DNA of 64,000 nt. Origin: Propionispora sp. 2/2-37 (lineage in GTDB: Bacteria > Bacillota > Negativicutes > Propionisporales > Propionisporaceae). The notes beneath the pieces were generated by a model. The model searched no databases, was not told where the DNA came from, and was given only the letters and a program-made list of their open reading frames with translations. This document shows positions 35,344-44,408 of the stretch, in pieces (position 1 is the stretch's first letter; each line of letters begins with the position of its first letter). Where the stretch lies: positions 78,941 through 142,940 of the forward strand of contig NZ_CYSP01000013.1 of assembly GCF_001298735.1 (NCBI RefSeq), in the 5' to 3' direction. The translations under genes and the position numbers were made by a program.

Positions 35344-36237
35344 ATGATGAAGAAAGTGTGGAAACAGTATGCTTTTTTAGCGGTTGTTATGTTTATAGTA
35401 TCCGCAATATTGGCAGGGTGTGGTTCTTCCAACGAACCGGCAAAAACTACTGCGGCCAGGAAAGATCCTAATGCCAGTGCCACGTTAAATACATTAAGAG
35501 AAAAAGGTGCTTTGATAGTAGGTTCCTCCAATGACGCCCCGTTTGCTTATATTGATGCAACCAATAACCAGTTTTCCGGCGTCGATGCCGACATTATCAG
35601 GGAAGTCGCTAAACGTCTGGGCATTAATAAGGTGGAAATGAAGCAGATACCGTTTGAAAATTTGCTGATTGAATTAAATAACGGCACTGTCGACATGGTC
35701 ACCGATGCCATGTATATCAAACCGGAACGCTTGGAAAAAGCTTTATTTACCGATGTCTGGTATAAAGAAGGCGAAGCGGTTGTTGTTAAAAAAGATTCCA
35801 GCATTCAAACCAAAGAAGATCTAAAAGATAAAGTAGTTGGCGGGCAAAAGGGAACGGCTTTTCTGGAAGTAGCCCAGAAATGGCTGTCGGAAGGAAAAGT
35901 GAGGGATTTAAAAATATTCAGCAACCAGGCAGAACTGATGATGGCTGTTAATACCGGGAAAATTGATGCTTGCGTGACCGATGGCATTGTGGCCGGTTAC
36001 ACGATCAAGCAGGATTCGAGTCTGAACTTGAAAATCCTAAGCCCGTATGAAGCAGAGGCTGCAGGCAAAATTGGCGCTGCGTTACGTTTTGAAGATAAAG
36101 AATTTTTAGCTGAAGTCAATAAAGCGTTAAATGATATGAAACAAGACGGAACATTAATGAAAATTCTGCAGCAGTACGGTTTGAATGAAGATTATTTTGT
36201 AGCTGTTGATGACGGGAAAACCCAAAATGTGAAATAA
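35344..36237 (+). CDS. Amino acid ABC importer substrate-binding lipoprotein
   Basis: This protein is about 297 residues, with a lipoprotein signal whose lipobox ILAGC is near residues 23-27. A periplasmic-binding-protein type 2 domain follows (GALIVGSSNDAPFAYID, MVTDAMYIKPERLEKALFTDVWYKEGEAVVVKK). The ligand is probably a polar or omega-amino acid, given the aldehyde dehydrogenase and GABA-type aminotransferase downstream. Starts at ATG 35344 (another ATG directly follows), behind AGAGGGGG. Confidence 0.9.
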   Translation: MMKKVWKQYAFLAVVMFIVSAILAGCGSSNEPAKTTAARKDPNASATLNTLREKGALIVGSSNDAPFAYIDATNNQFSGVDADIIREVAKRLGINKVEMKQIPFENLLIELNNGTVDMVTDAMYIKPERLEKALFTDVWYKEGEAVVVKKDSSIQTKEDLKDKVVGGQKGTAFLEVAQKWLSEGKVRDLKIFSNQAELMMAVNTGKIDACVTDGIVAGYTIKQDSSLNLKILSPYEAEAAGKIGAALRFEDKEFLAEVNKALNDMKQDGTLMKILQQYGLNEDYFVAVDDGKTQNVK

Positions 36238-36273
36238 TTACTGATCTATGGAAAAGGTATAGACCGGGGTTGG

Positions 36274-36304
36274 CAGGAGGAAACTTGTGTTTCCTCCTGT
36301 GCAG
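36274..36304 (+). terminator. Hairpin between importer and aldehyde dehydrogenase genes
   Basis: CAGGAGGAAAC (36274-36284) and GTTTCCTCCTG (36289-36299) form an 11-bp stem with a four-base loop, with only a short T run after it. It may act as a partial terminator. Confidence 0.55.
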
Positions 36305-36374
36305 TTTTGAGTTCTGTCCTTGCGGCATAGAAGATAGAAAACAGGAAGCTGTGCAATAAGGAGGAAATGATAAC

Positions 36375-37793
36375 GTGAAAAACCATGGTTTATTAATTGG
36401 CGGACAATGGATGACAACCGCTGAAAACATCGCTGTCATAAATAAAGCGACCGGCAGTGAACTGGCTACTGTGTCCGTGGCCGGTGAAGCCGAGGTAAAA
36501 GCGGCGGTGGATGCTGCTGAAAAAGCATTGAGAACGGTGAAAATAGAGCCATACCAGCGGTATAGCATATTGATGAAAGCCAGCCGGCTTCTTATGGAAA
36601 AACAAAAGGAAATGGCGGAAATTCTCACCCAAGAAGTAGGAAAACCCATTAAGGAAGCCCTGGCGGAAGTAGCGCGGGCGCAGCAGACACTGATATTGTC
36701 CGCTGAAGAGGCAAAACGGCTGACGGGCGAGATGGTGCCCCTGGCCGGAGCGCCGGGTTGCGGCAATCGCTGGGCTTTTACCCTGCGGATGCCGGTGGGG
36801 GTTGTATGCGCAATTACTCCATTTAATTTCCCGCTTAATCTAGCCTGTCATAAGATCGGACCGGCCTTGGCTGCCGGAAACTCGGTGGTATATAAACCGG
36901 CAACCGTTACCCCGTTGTCAGCCGTACTGTTGTGCGAAATCTTTACGGAAGCGGGATTGCCCGACGGGTACCTGAATCTGGTGACAGGGTCGGGAGCAAA
37001 ACTGGGGGCGCTCTTGACGGAAGAGGAACGGATTCGTTTTTACAGCTTTACCGGCAGTCCGGCTGTGGGGAAAAGTTTGTTAAAGAATGCCGGTTTCCGG
37101 CGTGTGGCGCTGGAATTAGGTTCGAATTCCGCCAATATTGTACATAACGATGCGGATATTCCTGCGACTGCCGGGTTATGTGCCAAATATGCTTTTGCCA
37201 ATGCGGGACAGGTTTGCATTTCCTGCCAGCGGGTTTATGTTCAGCGCAGCGTTTACCAGGAATTTTGCGATCATGCCGTAGCGTATGCCCAAAAGGTTGT
37301 TATGGGTGATCCTCTTGATCCGGCCACTGATATTGGTCCGATGATCAGCGAGCCGGAAGCAGTGCGGGCAGAGAACTGGGTCAATGAGGCGGTCCGGGAG
37401 GGCGCTGCCGTATTAACAGGCGGCAAACGCCGCGGAGCCTGGTTTGAGCCAACCATCCTGACGAATGTCCGGCCCGATATGAAGATTGTGTGTATGGAAG
37501 CTTTTGCTCCTGTTTTCTCTATCGTACCTTATGATTCTATTCAGGAAGCCATAGATCTGGTCAATGATTCTGCCTACGGCCTGCAAGCCGGCGTGTTTAC
37601 CGCTTCTTTGGAAATCGCCAGAGAATGCGCCATGAAAATCGAGGCCGGCGGGGTTATCATTAATGACGGGGCAACCTTCAGGACAGACAATATGCCGTAT
37701 GGCGGCGTTAAAGAAAGCGGTATCGGCAAGGAAGGGCCGCAGTATGCGGTGAAAGAAATGACGGAAGAAAAACTAATCGTCTTTACGTTTTAA
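36375..37793 (+). CDS. NAD(P)-dependent aldehyde dehydrogenase, semialdehyde-type
   Basis: This 472-residue ALDH has catalytic Cys281 in NAGQVCISCQ, Glu247 in LELGSN and Asn151 in TPFNFPLN. The cofactor region is YKPATVTP and FTGSPAVGKSL. The C-terminal part GVIINDGATFRTDNMPYGGVKESGIG resembles succinate-semialdehyde, lactaldehyde and related dehydrogenases. It oxidises an aldehyde to the acid, probably the product of the aminotransferase encoded at 39257. The start is GTG at 36375 behind AAGGAGG. PucR and aminotransferase genes follow. Confidence 0.88.
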   Translation: MKNHGLLIGGQWMTTAENIAVINKATGSELATVSVAGEAEVKAAVDAAEKALRTVKIEPYQRYSILMKASRLLMEKQKEMAEILTQEVGKPIKEALAEVARAQQTLILSAEEAKRLTGEMVPLAGAPGCGNRWAFTLRMPVGVVCAITPFNFPLNLACHKIGPALAAGNSVVYKPATVTPLSAVLLCEIFTEAGLPDGYLNLVTGSGAKLGALLTEEERIRFYSFTGSPAVGKSLLKNAGFRRVALELGSNSANIVHNDADIPATAGLCAKYAFANAGQVCISCQRVYVQRSVYQEFCDHAVAYAQKVVMGDPLDPATDIGPMISEPEAVRAENWVNEAVREGAAVLTGGKRRGAWFEPTILTNVRPDMKIVCMEAFAPVFSIVPYDSIQEAIDLVNDSAYGLQAGVFTASLEIARECAMKIEAGGVIINDGATFRTDNMPYGGVKESGIGKEGPQYAVKEMTEEKLIVFTF

Positions 37794-37832
37794 CCTTAAC
37801 AAATAATTACACTGAGAGGAGGATGCCGGGTC

Positions 37833-39068
37833 ATGATCAGTTGCCGCGAAGTGATCAGTTTGCCTTCCCTGGCTAAAATAAATATTGTGGCCGGGCATTC
37901 CGGCTTAAACCGCCTGGTGCGCTGGGTACATTTTATTGATTTGCCCGACGTTCTCCCCTGGGTACAGGGTGGCGAACTGCTGATTATCACTGGCATCGGC
38001 CTGAACGGTGATGTCGGTAAACTGGAGGCTGTGGTAAGGGGAATTATCAAAAAGAAACTGGCCGGACTGATTATTAATATTGGTCCTTATATCAGGGAAA
38101 TTCCGCCTGAAGTTCTCCGCCTGGCCGATCAAGCCGGGTTTCCTGTTTTTGAACTTCCCTGGGAAGTTAAACTTATTGAGGTGACCAGGGAAATCTGCAG
38201 TCATATTGTCCTGAAACAAACCGAGGAACGGTCAATCAAGGATTTTTTGGAACAACTCCTGCTTTTCCCTTTGGTTGATACGGAAGTGCTCATTCAGCGG
38301 GCGGCTTATTATGGCTATGATCTGACCAAACCCCACCAGGTTGCCATCATAAGCCCTGTCCAGTTGACTAATTTTCTTCAGGAAAACAAGGTGAATGATG
38401 AAAAAGCCCTGGTAGCCTTTAAAGTGCGTTTTGAAAATAGTATCCGTGAGGCTTTAAAGCTACGTGGTGAAAAAGTTTTGCAAATGTTGTGGGCTGATGA
38501 TGTTGTTTTACTGATGCCCTGTGACAGGAGCAGTACGGGAGAGCAGCAGAATACCGGCATATTAACGGCAGTTTTTGAGCGGCTTGCAGCTGAAATGCCG
38601 GGCTTGGCGGTTACGGCGGCCTTAGGCGGCAGCTTCGACTGTTTGCAGGATGCCAGAAAAAGTTATCTGCAGGCCACGAAAGTTCTGCGGCTTTTTGCCG
38701 ACTCAAAGACGGCTTCGCTGCCTATATATGCTTATGAGCAACTGGGTATTTATAAATTGCTGCTGGAGATCGGTTCGGACAAACTGGCGCTGTATTATGA
38801 GGAAGTCATTGAGCCGCTTAATGAATATGACCGGACGCATCAGATGAATCTGGTCAACAGCTTATTTGTTTATTTTGAGGAAAATTGCAATGCGGCGCAA
38901 ACTGCTAAACGTCTGTTCGTCCACCGCAATACCCTGGATTACCGCTTGAAAAAAATTGAGGAAATCAGCGGCAGGAGTTTATCTGATCCTTACGACCGCT
39001 TGACGCTGCAACTGGGAGTTATTGTGGGAAAACAAATGTCCAGTGGATTTTTTTCTTTTGATGCGTGA
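37833..39068 (+). CDS. PucR-family transcriptional regulator (third)
   Basis: This 411-residue regulator has the PucR sensor start ISLPSLAKINIVAGHSGLNR and VRWVHFIDLPDVLPWVQGGELL, and an HTH_30 end TAKRLFVHRNTLDYRLKKIEE. It is clearly paralogous to the regulator at 7281; both contain INIGPYIREIP. It probably controls the aldehyde dehydrogenase and aminotransferase genes around it. ATG with GAGAGGAGG upstream. Confidence 0.92.
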   Translation: MISCREVISLPSLAKINIVAGHSGLNRLVRWVHFIDLPDVLPWVQGGELLIITGIGLNGDVGKLEAVVRGIIKKKLAGLIINIGPYIREIPPEVLRLADQAGFPVFELPWEVKLIEVTREICSHIVLKQTEERSIKDFLEQLLLFPLVDTEVLIQRAAYYGYDLTKPHQVAIISPVQLTNFLQENKVNDEKALVAFKVRFENSIREALKLRGEKVLQMLWADDVVLLMPCDRSSTGEQQNTGILTAVFERLAAEMPGLAVTAALGGSFDCLQDARKSYLQATKVLRLFADSKTASLPIYAYEQLGIYKLLLEIGSDKLALYYEEVIEPLNEYDRTHQMNLVNSLFVYFEENCNAAQTAKRLFVHRNTLDYRLKKIEEISGRSLSDPYDRLTLQLGVIVGKQMSSGFFSFDA

Positions 39069-39256
39069 CGGGGTGAATATGTCACAAAGGAGCGTAACAA
39101 TTCCTGTGATCTATTCACATAGACGCTGGGGAGTGAATTTGGTACTATTAAACCGTAGCAAATAGAATGGCATGCCAGGCAATGGTGCTGAATGACATCC
39201 GGAGAGGATTAGTTCAGCCTTTTCTTTTTGATAATTCATGTAGGGAGATGTTTACA

Positions 39257-40576
39257 ATGAGCAGTACGGAAAGTAGAACCGAAAGATTAATCCGGCGGAA
39301 AAACAAGGCGGTTGCCAGGGGAATTGCCAATTCTACCGGCGTTTTCGTAGAAAAAGCCAGGGGAGCTGTTATTACCGATGTCGAAGGCAGGGATTTTCTG
39401 GATTTTTATGCCGGTGTAGGGGTTTTAAATATAGGACATTGTCCGGAACCTGTGGTGAATGCCATCAAAAAACAGGCGGACCAACTGCTGCATTCTTTCT
39501 TTGCCATCGCCATGTACGAACCTTATGTGGCCCTTGCCGAAAAGATGAATTCCCTTATGCCGGGGCCGGCTCCGAAAAAGACCATGTTTGCCAACAGTGG
39601 AGCGGAAGCGGTGGAGAATGCGGTGAAAATTGCCCGGCATGCTACGAAACGTACCGGAATTATCGCTTTTGAATGTGCCTTTCACGGGCGGACTTTTATG
39701 ACGATGAGCCTTACCAGTAAAGTAAAGCCCTACAAATACGGTTTCGGGCCGTTTGCTCCCGAAATATATAAAGTACCCTCCGCCTACTGTTACCGCTGTC
39801 ATTATCGCTCCAGCTATCCGGAATGCGGTATGCATTGTTTGGAGAATTTTGAACGGTTCTTTGCCGCAGAAATTGATGCCGAGCATATTGCCGCTATGAT
39901 CATTGAACCCATTCAGGGCGAAGGCGGTTTTATCGTACCGCCGCCGGAATTTTTGCCGGGCCTCAAGTCGATTTGTGAAAGCAAGGGTATTTTATTTATT
40001 GCCGACGAAGTACAAAGCGGCTTTGCCCGTACCGGAAAGATGTTTGCCATCGAAAACTGGGGTGTGGAGCCGGACTTGATGACCACGGCAAAATCCATTG
40101 CCGCCGGTGTTCCCCTTAGTGCCGTAAGCGGTAAAGCGGAGTACATGGACGCTCCTGATGCGGGAAATATTGGCGGGACTTACGGCGGCAATCCTTTAGC
40201 CTGTGTGGCTGGTCTGGAAACCATTAGATTTATTGAGGACAACCAGCTTTGCAGCCGGGCAGAGGAAATCGGCCGGACAACGATGACCCGTCTAAAAGCC
40301 CTGCAGGAACGATGTCCTGCCATTGGAGAAGTACGGGGGATGGGCGCCATGATCGGAATCGAACTGGTTAAGGACCGCCGGACCAAAGAGCCGGCTAAAG
40401 AATTAACCGGCAAGGTTGTAAAGTATTGCCTGGAACAGGGGGTCATGCTGATCAGCGCCGGCATCTTCAGTAACGTCATCCGTTTATTGATTCCCCTGGT
40501 GGTCACAGACCAACAGCTGGACCACGGGCTTACCGTTTTGGAGCAGAGTATTTTAAAAGCTGCTGCTGAAGGATAA
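39257..40576 (+). CDS. 4-aminobutyrate-type aminotransferase (class III)
   Basis: This PLP enzyme is about 439 residues, starting MSSTESRTERLIRRKNKAVARG. It has ANSGAEAVENAVKIAR, AFHGRTFMTMSLTSK, IADEVQSGFARTGKMFA and the PLP lysine in TTAKSIAAGVPLSAV. The opening VARGIANSTGVFVEKARGAVITDVEGRDFLDF is typical of GABA/2-oxoglutarate aminotransferases. Products would be an omega-semialdehyde plus glutamate. An insert CYRCHYRSSYPECGMHC has four cysteines, also present in the aminotransferase at 8636. I prefer ATG 39257, eight bases after GGGAG, to one at 39248. Confidence 0.87.
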   Translation: MSSTESRTERLIRRKNKAVARGIANSTGVFVEKARGAVITDVEGRDFLDFYAGVGVLNIGHCPEPVVNAIKKQADQLLHSFFAIAMYEPYVALAEKMNSLMPGPAPKKTMFANSGAEAVENAVKIARHATKRTGIIAFECAFHGRTFMTMSLTSKVKPYKYGFGPFAPEIYKVPSAYCYRCHYRSSYPECGMHCLENFERFFAAEIDAEHIAAMIIEPIQGEGGFIVPPPEFLPGLKSICESKGILFIADEVQSGFARTGKMFAIENWGVEPDLMTTAKSIAAGVPLSAVSGKAEYMDAPDAGNIGGTYGGNPLACVAGLETIRFIEDNQLCSRAEEIGRTTMTRLKALQERCPAIGEVRGMGAMIGIELVKDRRTKEPAKELTGKVVKYCLEQGVMLISAGIFSNVIRLLIPLVVTDQQLDHGLTVLEQSILKAAAEG

Positions 40577-40621
40577 GAGGAAAGCAGGAACGCCAAAAGT
40601 GAGGCCCATAAGTTGGATCGC

Positions 40622-40668
40622 TGCCCGTTTCACATCAGTTTGTGAAATGGCGGCGGTCTTTTTTTACA
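40622..40668 (+). terminator. Terminator of the aldehyde dehydrogenase-aminotransferase region
   Basis: A stem formed by GCCCGTTTCACA and TGTGAAATGGCGGC is followed by a run of T residues near 40660-40667. Confidence 0.65.
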
Positions 40669-40760
40669 AGAAAAAGACGTAAACTCTTCAGGTCATGGCA
40701 GGGATAATCCGGAGAAAGCGGAAATAAACTAAAGAGAAAAGGAGATGGGGAGATGGTGAA

Positions 40761-41861
40761 TTGAAAAAAATCAATGTGGGTATTTTATTCGGCGGCAGGT
40801 CTACAGAACACGAAGTTTCCCTGCAGTCGGCAAAAAATGTGATTGATGCCATTGATCAGGAAAAATATGATATTACCTTGCTGGGCATTGATAAGGCCGG
40901 TCGTTGGTACTTAAACAACCGCTCGCAGTTTTTGCTCAACAGCGATGATCCCAAAACCATAGCGCTTAAGACCGGCAGGGATGTCGTTTTAGTGCCGGGC
41001 AATGAGAAAAATCAGCTGATCGGGGTTTTCGATAAAACGGCAGCTGCCAATATTGATGTTGTTTTTCCTATTCTGCACGGTCCCTATGGTGAGGATGGAA
41101 CAGTTCAGGGATTGCTGAAATTAGCGGACATTCCTTTTGTGGGACCCGGTGTGCTGGCATCGGCGGTAGGTATGGATAAAGATGTCGCCAAGCGCCTCTT
41201 GCGGGATGCCGGCATTCCGATAGCAAGGTTTAGGGTTTATTATCAATGGGATCAGGAGTCCCTGGATTTCCAGGATATTTCTAAGCAGCTCGGACTTCCT
41301 TTCTTTGTTAAACCGGCTAACGCAGGCTCGTCCGTCGGGGTTAGTAAAGTGAAGAATGAAGCCCAGTTCCATCAAGCGGTTAAAGAGGCATTTGCTTTTG
41401 ATAATAAAATATTGATTGAGGAATTTATTGAAGGCCGTGAAGTGGAGTGTGCCGTATTAGGCAACGAAAAACCGGTTGCTTCCCGTGTTGGTGAAATCAT
41501 AGCGCAGCAAGAATTTTATTCTTATGAGGCAAAATATATAGATGAAAACGGAGCCATTCTGCAAATCCCGGCCCAGCTTCCGGCAGAGACGGAAAAACTG
41601 ATTCAGGATACGGCCGTTAACACCTTCCGGGTACTTTGCTGTGAAGGGATGGCCAGAGTAGATTTTTTCCTCACGAAAGATAATAATATTGTCGTTAATG
41701 AAATTAATACCATACCGGGCTTTACCAAAATAAGCATGTACCCGAAGTTATGGGAAATCAGCGGCATTACCTATCGGGATTTAATCGACAGACTGATTCA
41801 ATTGGCGCTGGAAAAACATAAGGGAGAACGCAATTTAAAAACCTCCTATTCGGGAAAATAA
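40761..41861 (+). CDS. ddl: D-alanine--D-alanine ligase
   Basis: This 366-residue ATP-grasp enzyme makes D-Ala-D-Ala for peptidoglycan. The opening KKINVGILFGGRSTEHEVSLQSAKNV, FPILHGPYGEDGTVQGLL, FVKPANAGSSVGVSKV and the late VNEINTIPGFTKISMYPKLW are all diagnostic. The start is TTG at 40761 behind GGAGATGGGG, since no ATG is in a suitable place. Single gene, with its own terminator. Confidence 0.95.
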   Translation: MKKINVGILFGGRSTEHEVSLQSAKNVIDAIDQEKYDITLLGIDKAGRWYLNNRSQFLLNSDDPKTIALKTGRDVVLVPGNEKNQLIGVFDKTAAANIDVVFPILHGPYGEDGTVQGLLKLADIPFVGPGVLASAVGMDKDVAKRLLRDAGIPIARFRVYYQWDQESLDFQDISKQLGLPFFVKPANAGSSVGVSKVKNEAQFHQAVKEAFAFDNKILIEEFIEGREVECAVLGNEKPVASRVGEIIAQQEFYSYEAKYIDENGAILQIPAQLPAETEKLIQDTAVNTFRVLCCEGMARVDFFLTKDNNIVVNEINTIPGFTKISMYPKLWEISGITYRDLIDRLIQLALEKHKGERNLKTSYSGK

Positions 41862-41875
41862 TAAAAAGAACTAAA

Positions 41876-41906
41876 ATAATGCCTGGGAAGCCAGGCATTA
41901 TTTTAG
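41876..41906 (+). terminator. Terminator of ddl
   Basis: ATAATGCCTGG (41876-41886) pairs with CCAGGCATTAT (41891-41901), followed by TTTAGTTT. Confidence 0.8.
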
Positions 41907-42024
41907 TTTAATCCGGAAGAATCGGCGGTGAAAAGAGTATACGTACGTATTGAAAATGAAGAGAAGTTATTGTATGATTATAGTATCAGGTGATAATACC
42001 ATATTATAATTTTGTGAGGTAGCG

Positions 42025-43008
42025 ATGAATAGTAAGTCACAGGCAAAAATAACGGCTTTGGGTGCGTATCTCCCGTCAAAAAAATTAACGAATCATGATC
42101 TCGAAGGTATGGTTAACACCAGTGATGAGTGGATCGTCCGCCGCACCGGCGTACAGGAAAGACGAATAGCGAATCGGGATGAGTTTGCCAGTGATTTGGC
42201 CATACAGGCCGTGACAAACCTGATAGAAGAGCAGCAAGTGAATATAGCCGATGTCGATATGGTTATTGTTACCACATTTACTCCTGACCATTTGACACCC
42301 ACTGTTTCGGCACTGGTACAGGGACATTTCGGGATAAAACATGCGGGGACAATGGATATCAATGCCGCCTGCACGGGTTTTGTATATGGACTTTGCGTGG
42401 CCGATTCCCTGATTAGTGCCGGGCACAGCAACAAGGTACTGGTGATTGCCGCCGAGGTAATCAGTAAAGTGGTGGATTATTCGGACAGAAATACCTGCGT
42501 ACTGTTTGGCGATGCCGCTGTTGCCGCATTGGTTGAACGGACTTATGGCAAAGGGAGTTTTATTGCCTCCTCATTTGCTTCTGACGGCAGCTTGGCCGGG
42601 TATGCCTCCTGCAGCAATTTGTCGGCAAAGATTCATGGCAAAGAGCTGGGGAAGGAGCGGACATTTCAACAGGAGGGTAAACTCTTGTATGAATATGTGG
42701 TGAAACATATCCCCGATAGCGTGAAGGGTTTAGTAACAAAGGCGGGTTTAACTCTAACCGGTGTAGACTGGTTTGTTCCGCATAGCGCTAACCTGCGAAT
42801 GATTCAGGCTATTTGCGAGCGTCTTGACTTTCCGCTGGACAGAACACTGATAAGTAATGAGTTTTACGGTAATACCTCCTCGGCTTCCATTCCTCTGGGC
42901 ATGTGGGCGGCGTTACAACAGGGGCGGATTAAGAACGGGAATATCATGGTATTATATGGTTTTGGTGCCGGGCTGACTTATGGCGGCATTGTCTTTGAGT
43001 GGCAATAA
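42025..43008 (+). CDS. 3-oxoacyl-ACP synthase III-like (FabH family)
   Basis: This 327-residue ketosynthase III has catalytic Cys in INAACTGFVYGL (about 112), His in VPHSANLRMI (about 254) and Asn in GNTSSASIPL (about 284). The HSAN spelling replaces the HQAN of canonical FabH, as in some second-copy KASIII proteins. No other fatty-acid synthesis gene is adjacent, so it may make a special starter or act on other acyl-CoAs instead of initiating bulk fatty-acid synthesis. ATG behind GTGAGGT. Confidence 0.85.
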   Translation: MNSKSQAKITALGAYLPSKKLTNHDLEGMVNTSDEWIVRRTGVQERRIANRDEFASDLAIQAVTNLIEEQQVNIADVDMVIVTTFTPDHLTPTVSALVQGHFGIKHAGTMDINAACTGFVYGLCVADSLISAGHSNKVLVIAAEVISKVVDYSDRNTCVLFGDAAVAALVERTYGKGSFIASSFASDGSLAGYASCSNLSAKIHGKELGKERTFQQEGKLLYEYVVKHIPDSVKGLVTKAGLTLTGVDWFVPHSANLRMIQAICERLDFPLDRTLISNEFYGNTSSASIPLGMWAALQQGRIKNGNIMVLYGFGAGLTYGGIVFEWQ

Positions 43009-43083
43009 CCGGGCAGGCCGGACGCAAAGAATCAATTAACCCCGTGGTTTCGGCCGCTTTCTTTGAAATCCAGCTAAACGGTG

Positions 43084-43099
43084 TTGCCGTATACGGCAA
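43084..43099. promoter_or_regulatory. Perfect 16-base palindrome, possible operator
   Basis: TTGCCGTATACGGCAA is fully palindromic and lies about 107 bases before the small HTH-like gene at 43206. It could be the binding site of a dimeric repressor, perhaps the neighbouring gene product (inference). Confidence 0.35.
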
Positions 43100-43205
43100 A
43101 TTTTACATGCTGATCATTATTGTAAAGGAATATGTCGAAATTAGTAGGATTAAGTAAATAGATTTATCATAGCTTTAGGAATTTTGCTATATATGGAGTG
43201 GTAAA

Positions 43206-43580
43206 ATGGTTAACTTTAATCAGAAGCTGGAACATGCATGCCGCGTTTTTGCTGTAAGCATAAATCAGGTATGTGAAGATACAGGAATCAGGCCGTTTGC
43301 CTTGTATTTGCACGCCACAGATCAGTTGCCGCTCAAACGCAGGGATATGCTTAGATTGTGTGCGTATTTCGGGGTGGTTGATGATTATTTTGTAAATGCC
43401 AGGATTCGGTATATCGATCGGGAAAAACTGCCGGAGGTATTGCGTGGTTTTATTACACCCCGGCGCCGGATTATGCATTACGAAGAAAATAATGAAGATG
43501 TGCCCATGCTTTTGGGTGAGAAAGCCCTGGCAGAATATAAAAGCATGCTGGCTGCCGTGTATTCAGGCAAGCAGCAATAA
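43206..43580 (+). CDS. Small XRE-like helix-turn-helix protein
   Basis: This 124-residue soluble protein has a segment at about 18-60 (SINQVCEDTGIRPFALYL through LRLCAYFGVVDDYF) with the spacing of an XRE/Cro-type helix-turn-helix, including the final CAYFGV-DDYF typical of those domains. The C-terminal half is polar with no recognised domain. If it binds DNA, its targets are unknown. The palindrome upstream is a candidate. ATG after GGAGTGG. Confidence 0.5.
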   Translation: MVNFNQKLEHACRVFAVSINQVCEDTGIRPFALYLHATDQLPLKRRDMLRLCAYFGVVDDYFVNARIRYIDREKLPEVLRGFITPRRRIMHYEENNEDVPMLLGEKALAEYKSMLAAVYSGKQQ

Positions 43581-43710
43581 AAATCAAATTTAGTATGGTT
43601 GGTTGCTCATATAGGTATTCTTTTTTATTTACTACAAAATGACTACTTAGTCACAATTTTGTCATATTTCCAGATTATACTGTGGATAGTAAATAAAGGA
43701 GGGATTCCCC

Positions 43711-44022
43711 GTGAACAAGTTAGCCAAAAAAGTTATCGTTTATTCCCTGGTAGGTATCATGCAATTCGGTTTCGGAGCATCCGTAATAGAAGCCTCTCCC
43801 AGAGATCATCATGACTGGCAGGCACACCACCGGTATGATAAAGACCGCGAGCAAAGAATAAGAGAAGAAAATAGGCGGCATGAACGGGAGATGAGACGGC
43901 GTCATCATGAGAGTGAAAGAGAATGGCGCGAACGGCAACAACGAGAAAAAGAGCACCATGAAGAAATTATGAGAACACTTGGAGGATTAGCCATTCTGGG
44001 AATTATATTAAGCAACAATTGA
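43711..44022 (+). CDS. Small exported Arg/His/Glu-rich protein
   Basis: This protein is 103 residues. Residues 1-28 are a signal peptide (KKVIVYSLVGIMQFGFGASVIEA). They are followed by a highly charged stretch rich in Arg, His and Glu (HDWQAHHRYDKDREQRIREE, RRRHHESEREWRERQQREKEHHEE), probably one long helix. A short hydrophobic tail GGLAILGIILSN ends it. The start codon here is GTG at 43711 behind AAAGGAGGG. The His clusters could bind metal. Function unknown; I recognise no family. Confidence 0.6.
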   Translation: MNKLAKKVIVYSLVGIMQFGFGASVIEASPRDHHDWQAHHRYDKDREQRIREENRRHEREMRRRHHESEREWRERQQREKEHHEEIMRTLGGLAILGIILSNN

Positions 44023-44230
44023 AAAGAGGAAGCTCCTTTTGCCGGTTGGGCAAAGAGAGCTTCTTTATTATGTTACCGGGCAGGGGTGTTTTGTGCGGCA
44101 GCCGCAGGGTAACCGTTGTTCCTTCTCCCGGAGTGCTGTTCAGTTCAAGGGCAACGACTAAACCGATAAAATTGGTTGCGGCGAGAATTTTAGTCAGGTT
44201 CTGTAATAAATAGGATTGTTCTGTCAGCAA
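44003..44230 (-). pseudogene. Remnant of a sensor histidine kinase C-terminus
   Basis: The minus-strand frame encodes GLVVALELNSTPGEGTTVTL followed by RLP, which is the end of an HATPase_c domain (the G2 box and final strand of histidine kinases). Nothing of the rest of a kinase lies on either side; the plus strand carries another gene's terminator within it. It looks like the last piece of a deleted two-component kinase gene. I see no adjoining response-regulator gene. Confidence 0.5.
44029..44068 (+). terminator. Terminator of the small exported-protein gene
   Basis: GAAGCT (44029-44034) pairs with AGCTTC (44058-44063), with inner GCC/GGC pairing, then TTTATT. Confidence 0.6.
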
Positions 44231-44270
44231 TCAAATTCGGTTGACTAGAAATAGAGGAGAATATAATAGC

Positions 44271-44408
44271 ATGATAAATATTTTGAGTTCTTTTACCTGG
44301 GGGGCATTGGTGCTGCTGGCTGCGGCCTGCTGGTGTCACCGGCGGCGGATTTCCGGCTGCAATGAGGCAGTTAAAGCGGATAGCAGAGGGGTGGCTGTTA
44401 ATGCTTAG
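44271..44408 (+). CDS. 45-residue membrane peptide overlapping the mreB-like start
   Basis: The ATG at 44271 is preceded by AGAGGAG. The peptide has one hydrophobic helix ([16 protein letters not shown]), then a basic HRRR stop-transfer. Its TAG at 44406-44408 overlaps the mreB-like start at 44401 by eight bases. This arrangement suggests translational coupling. It could be a true small protein or a leader peptide. No family recognised. Confidence 0.45.
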   Translation: MINILSSFTWGALVLLAAACWCHRRRISGCNEAVKADSRGVAVNA

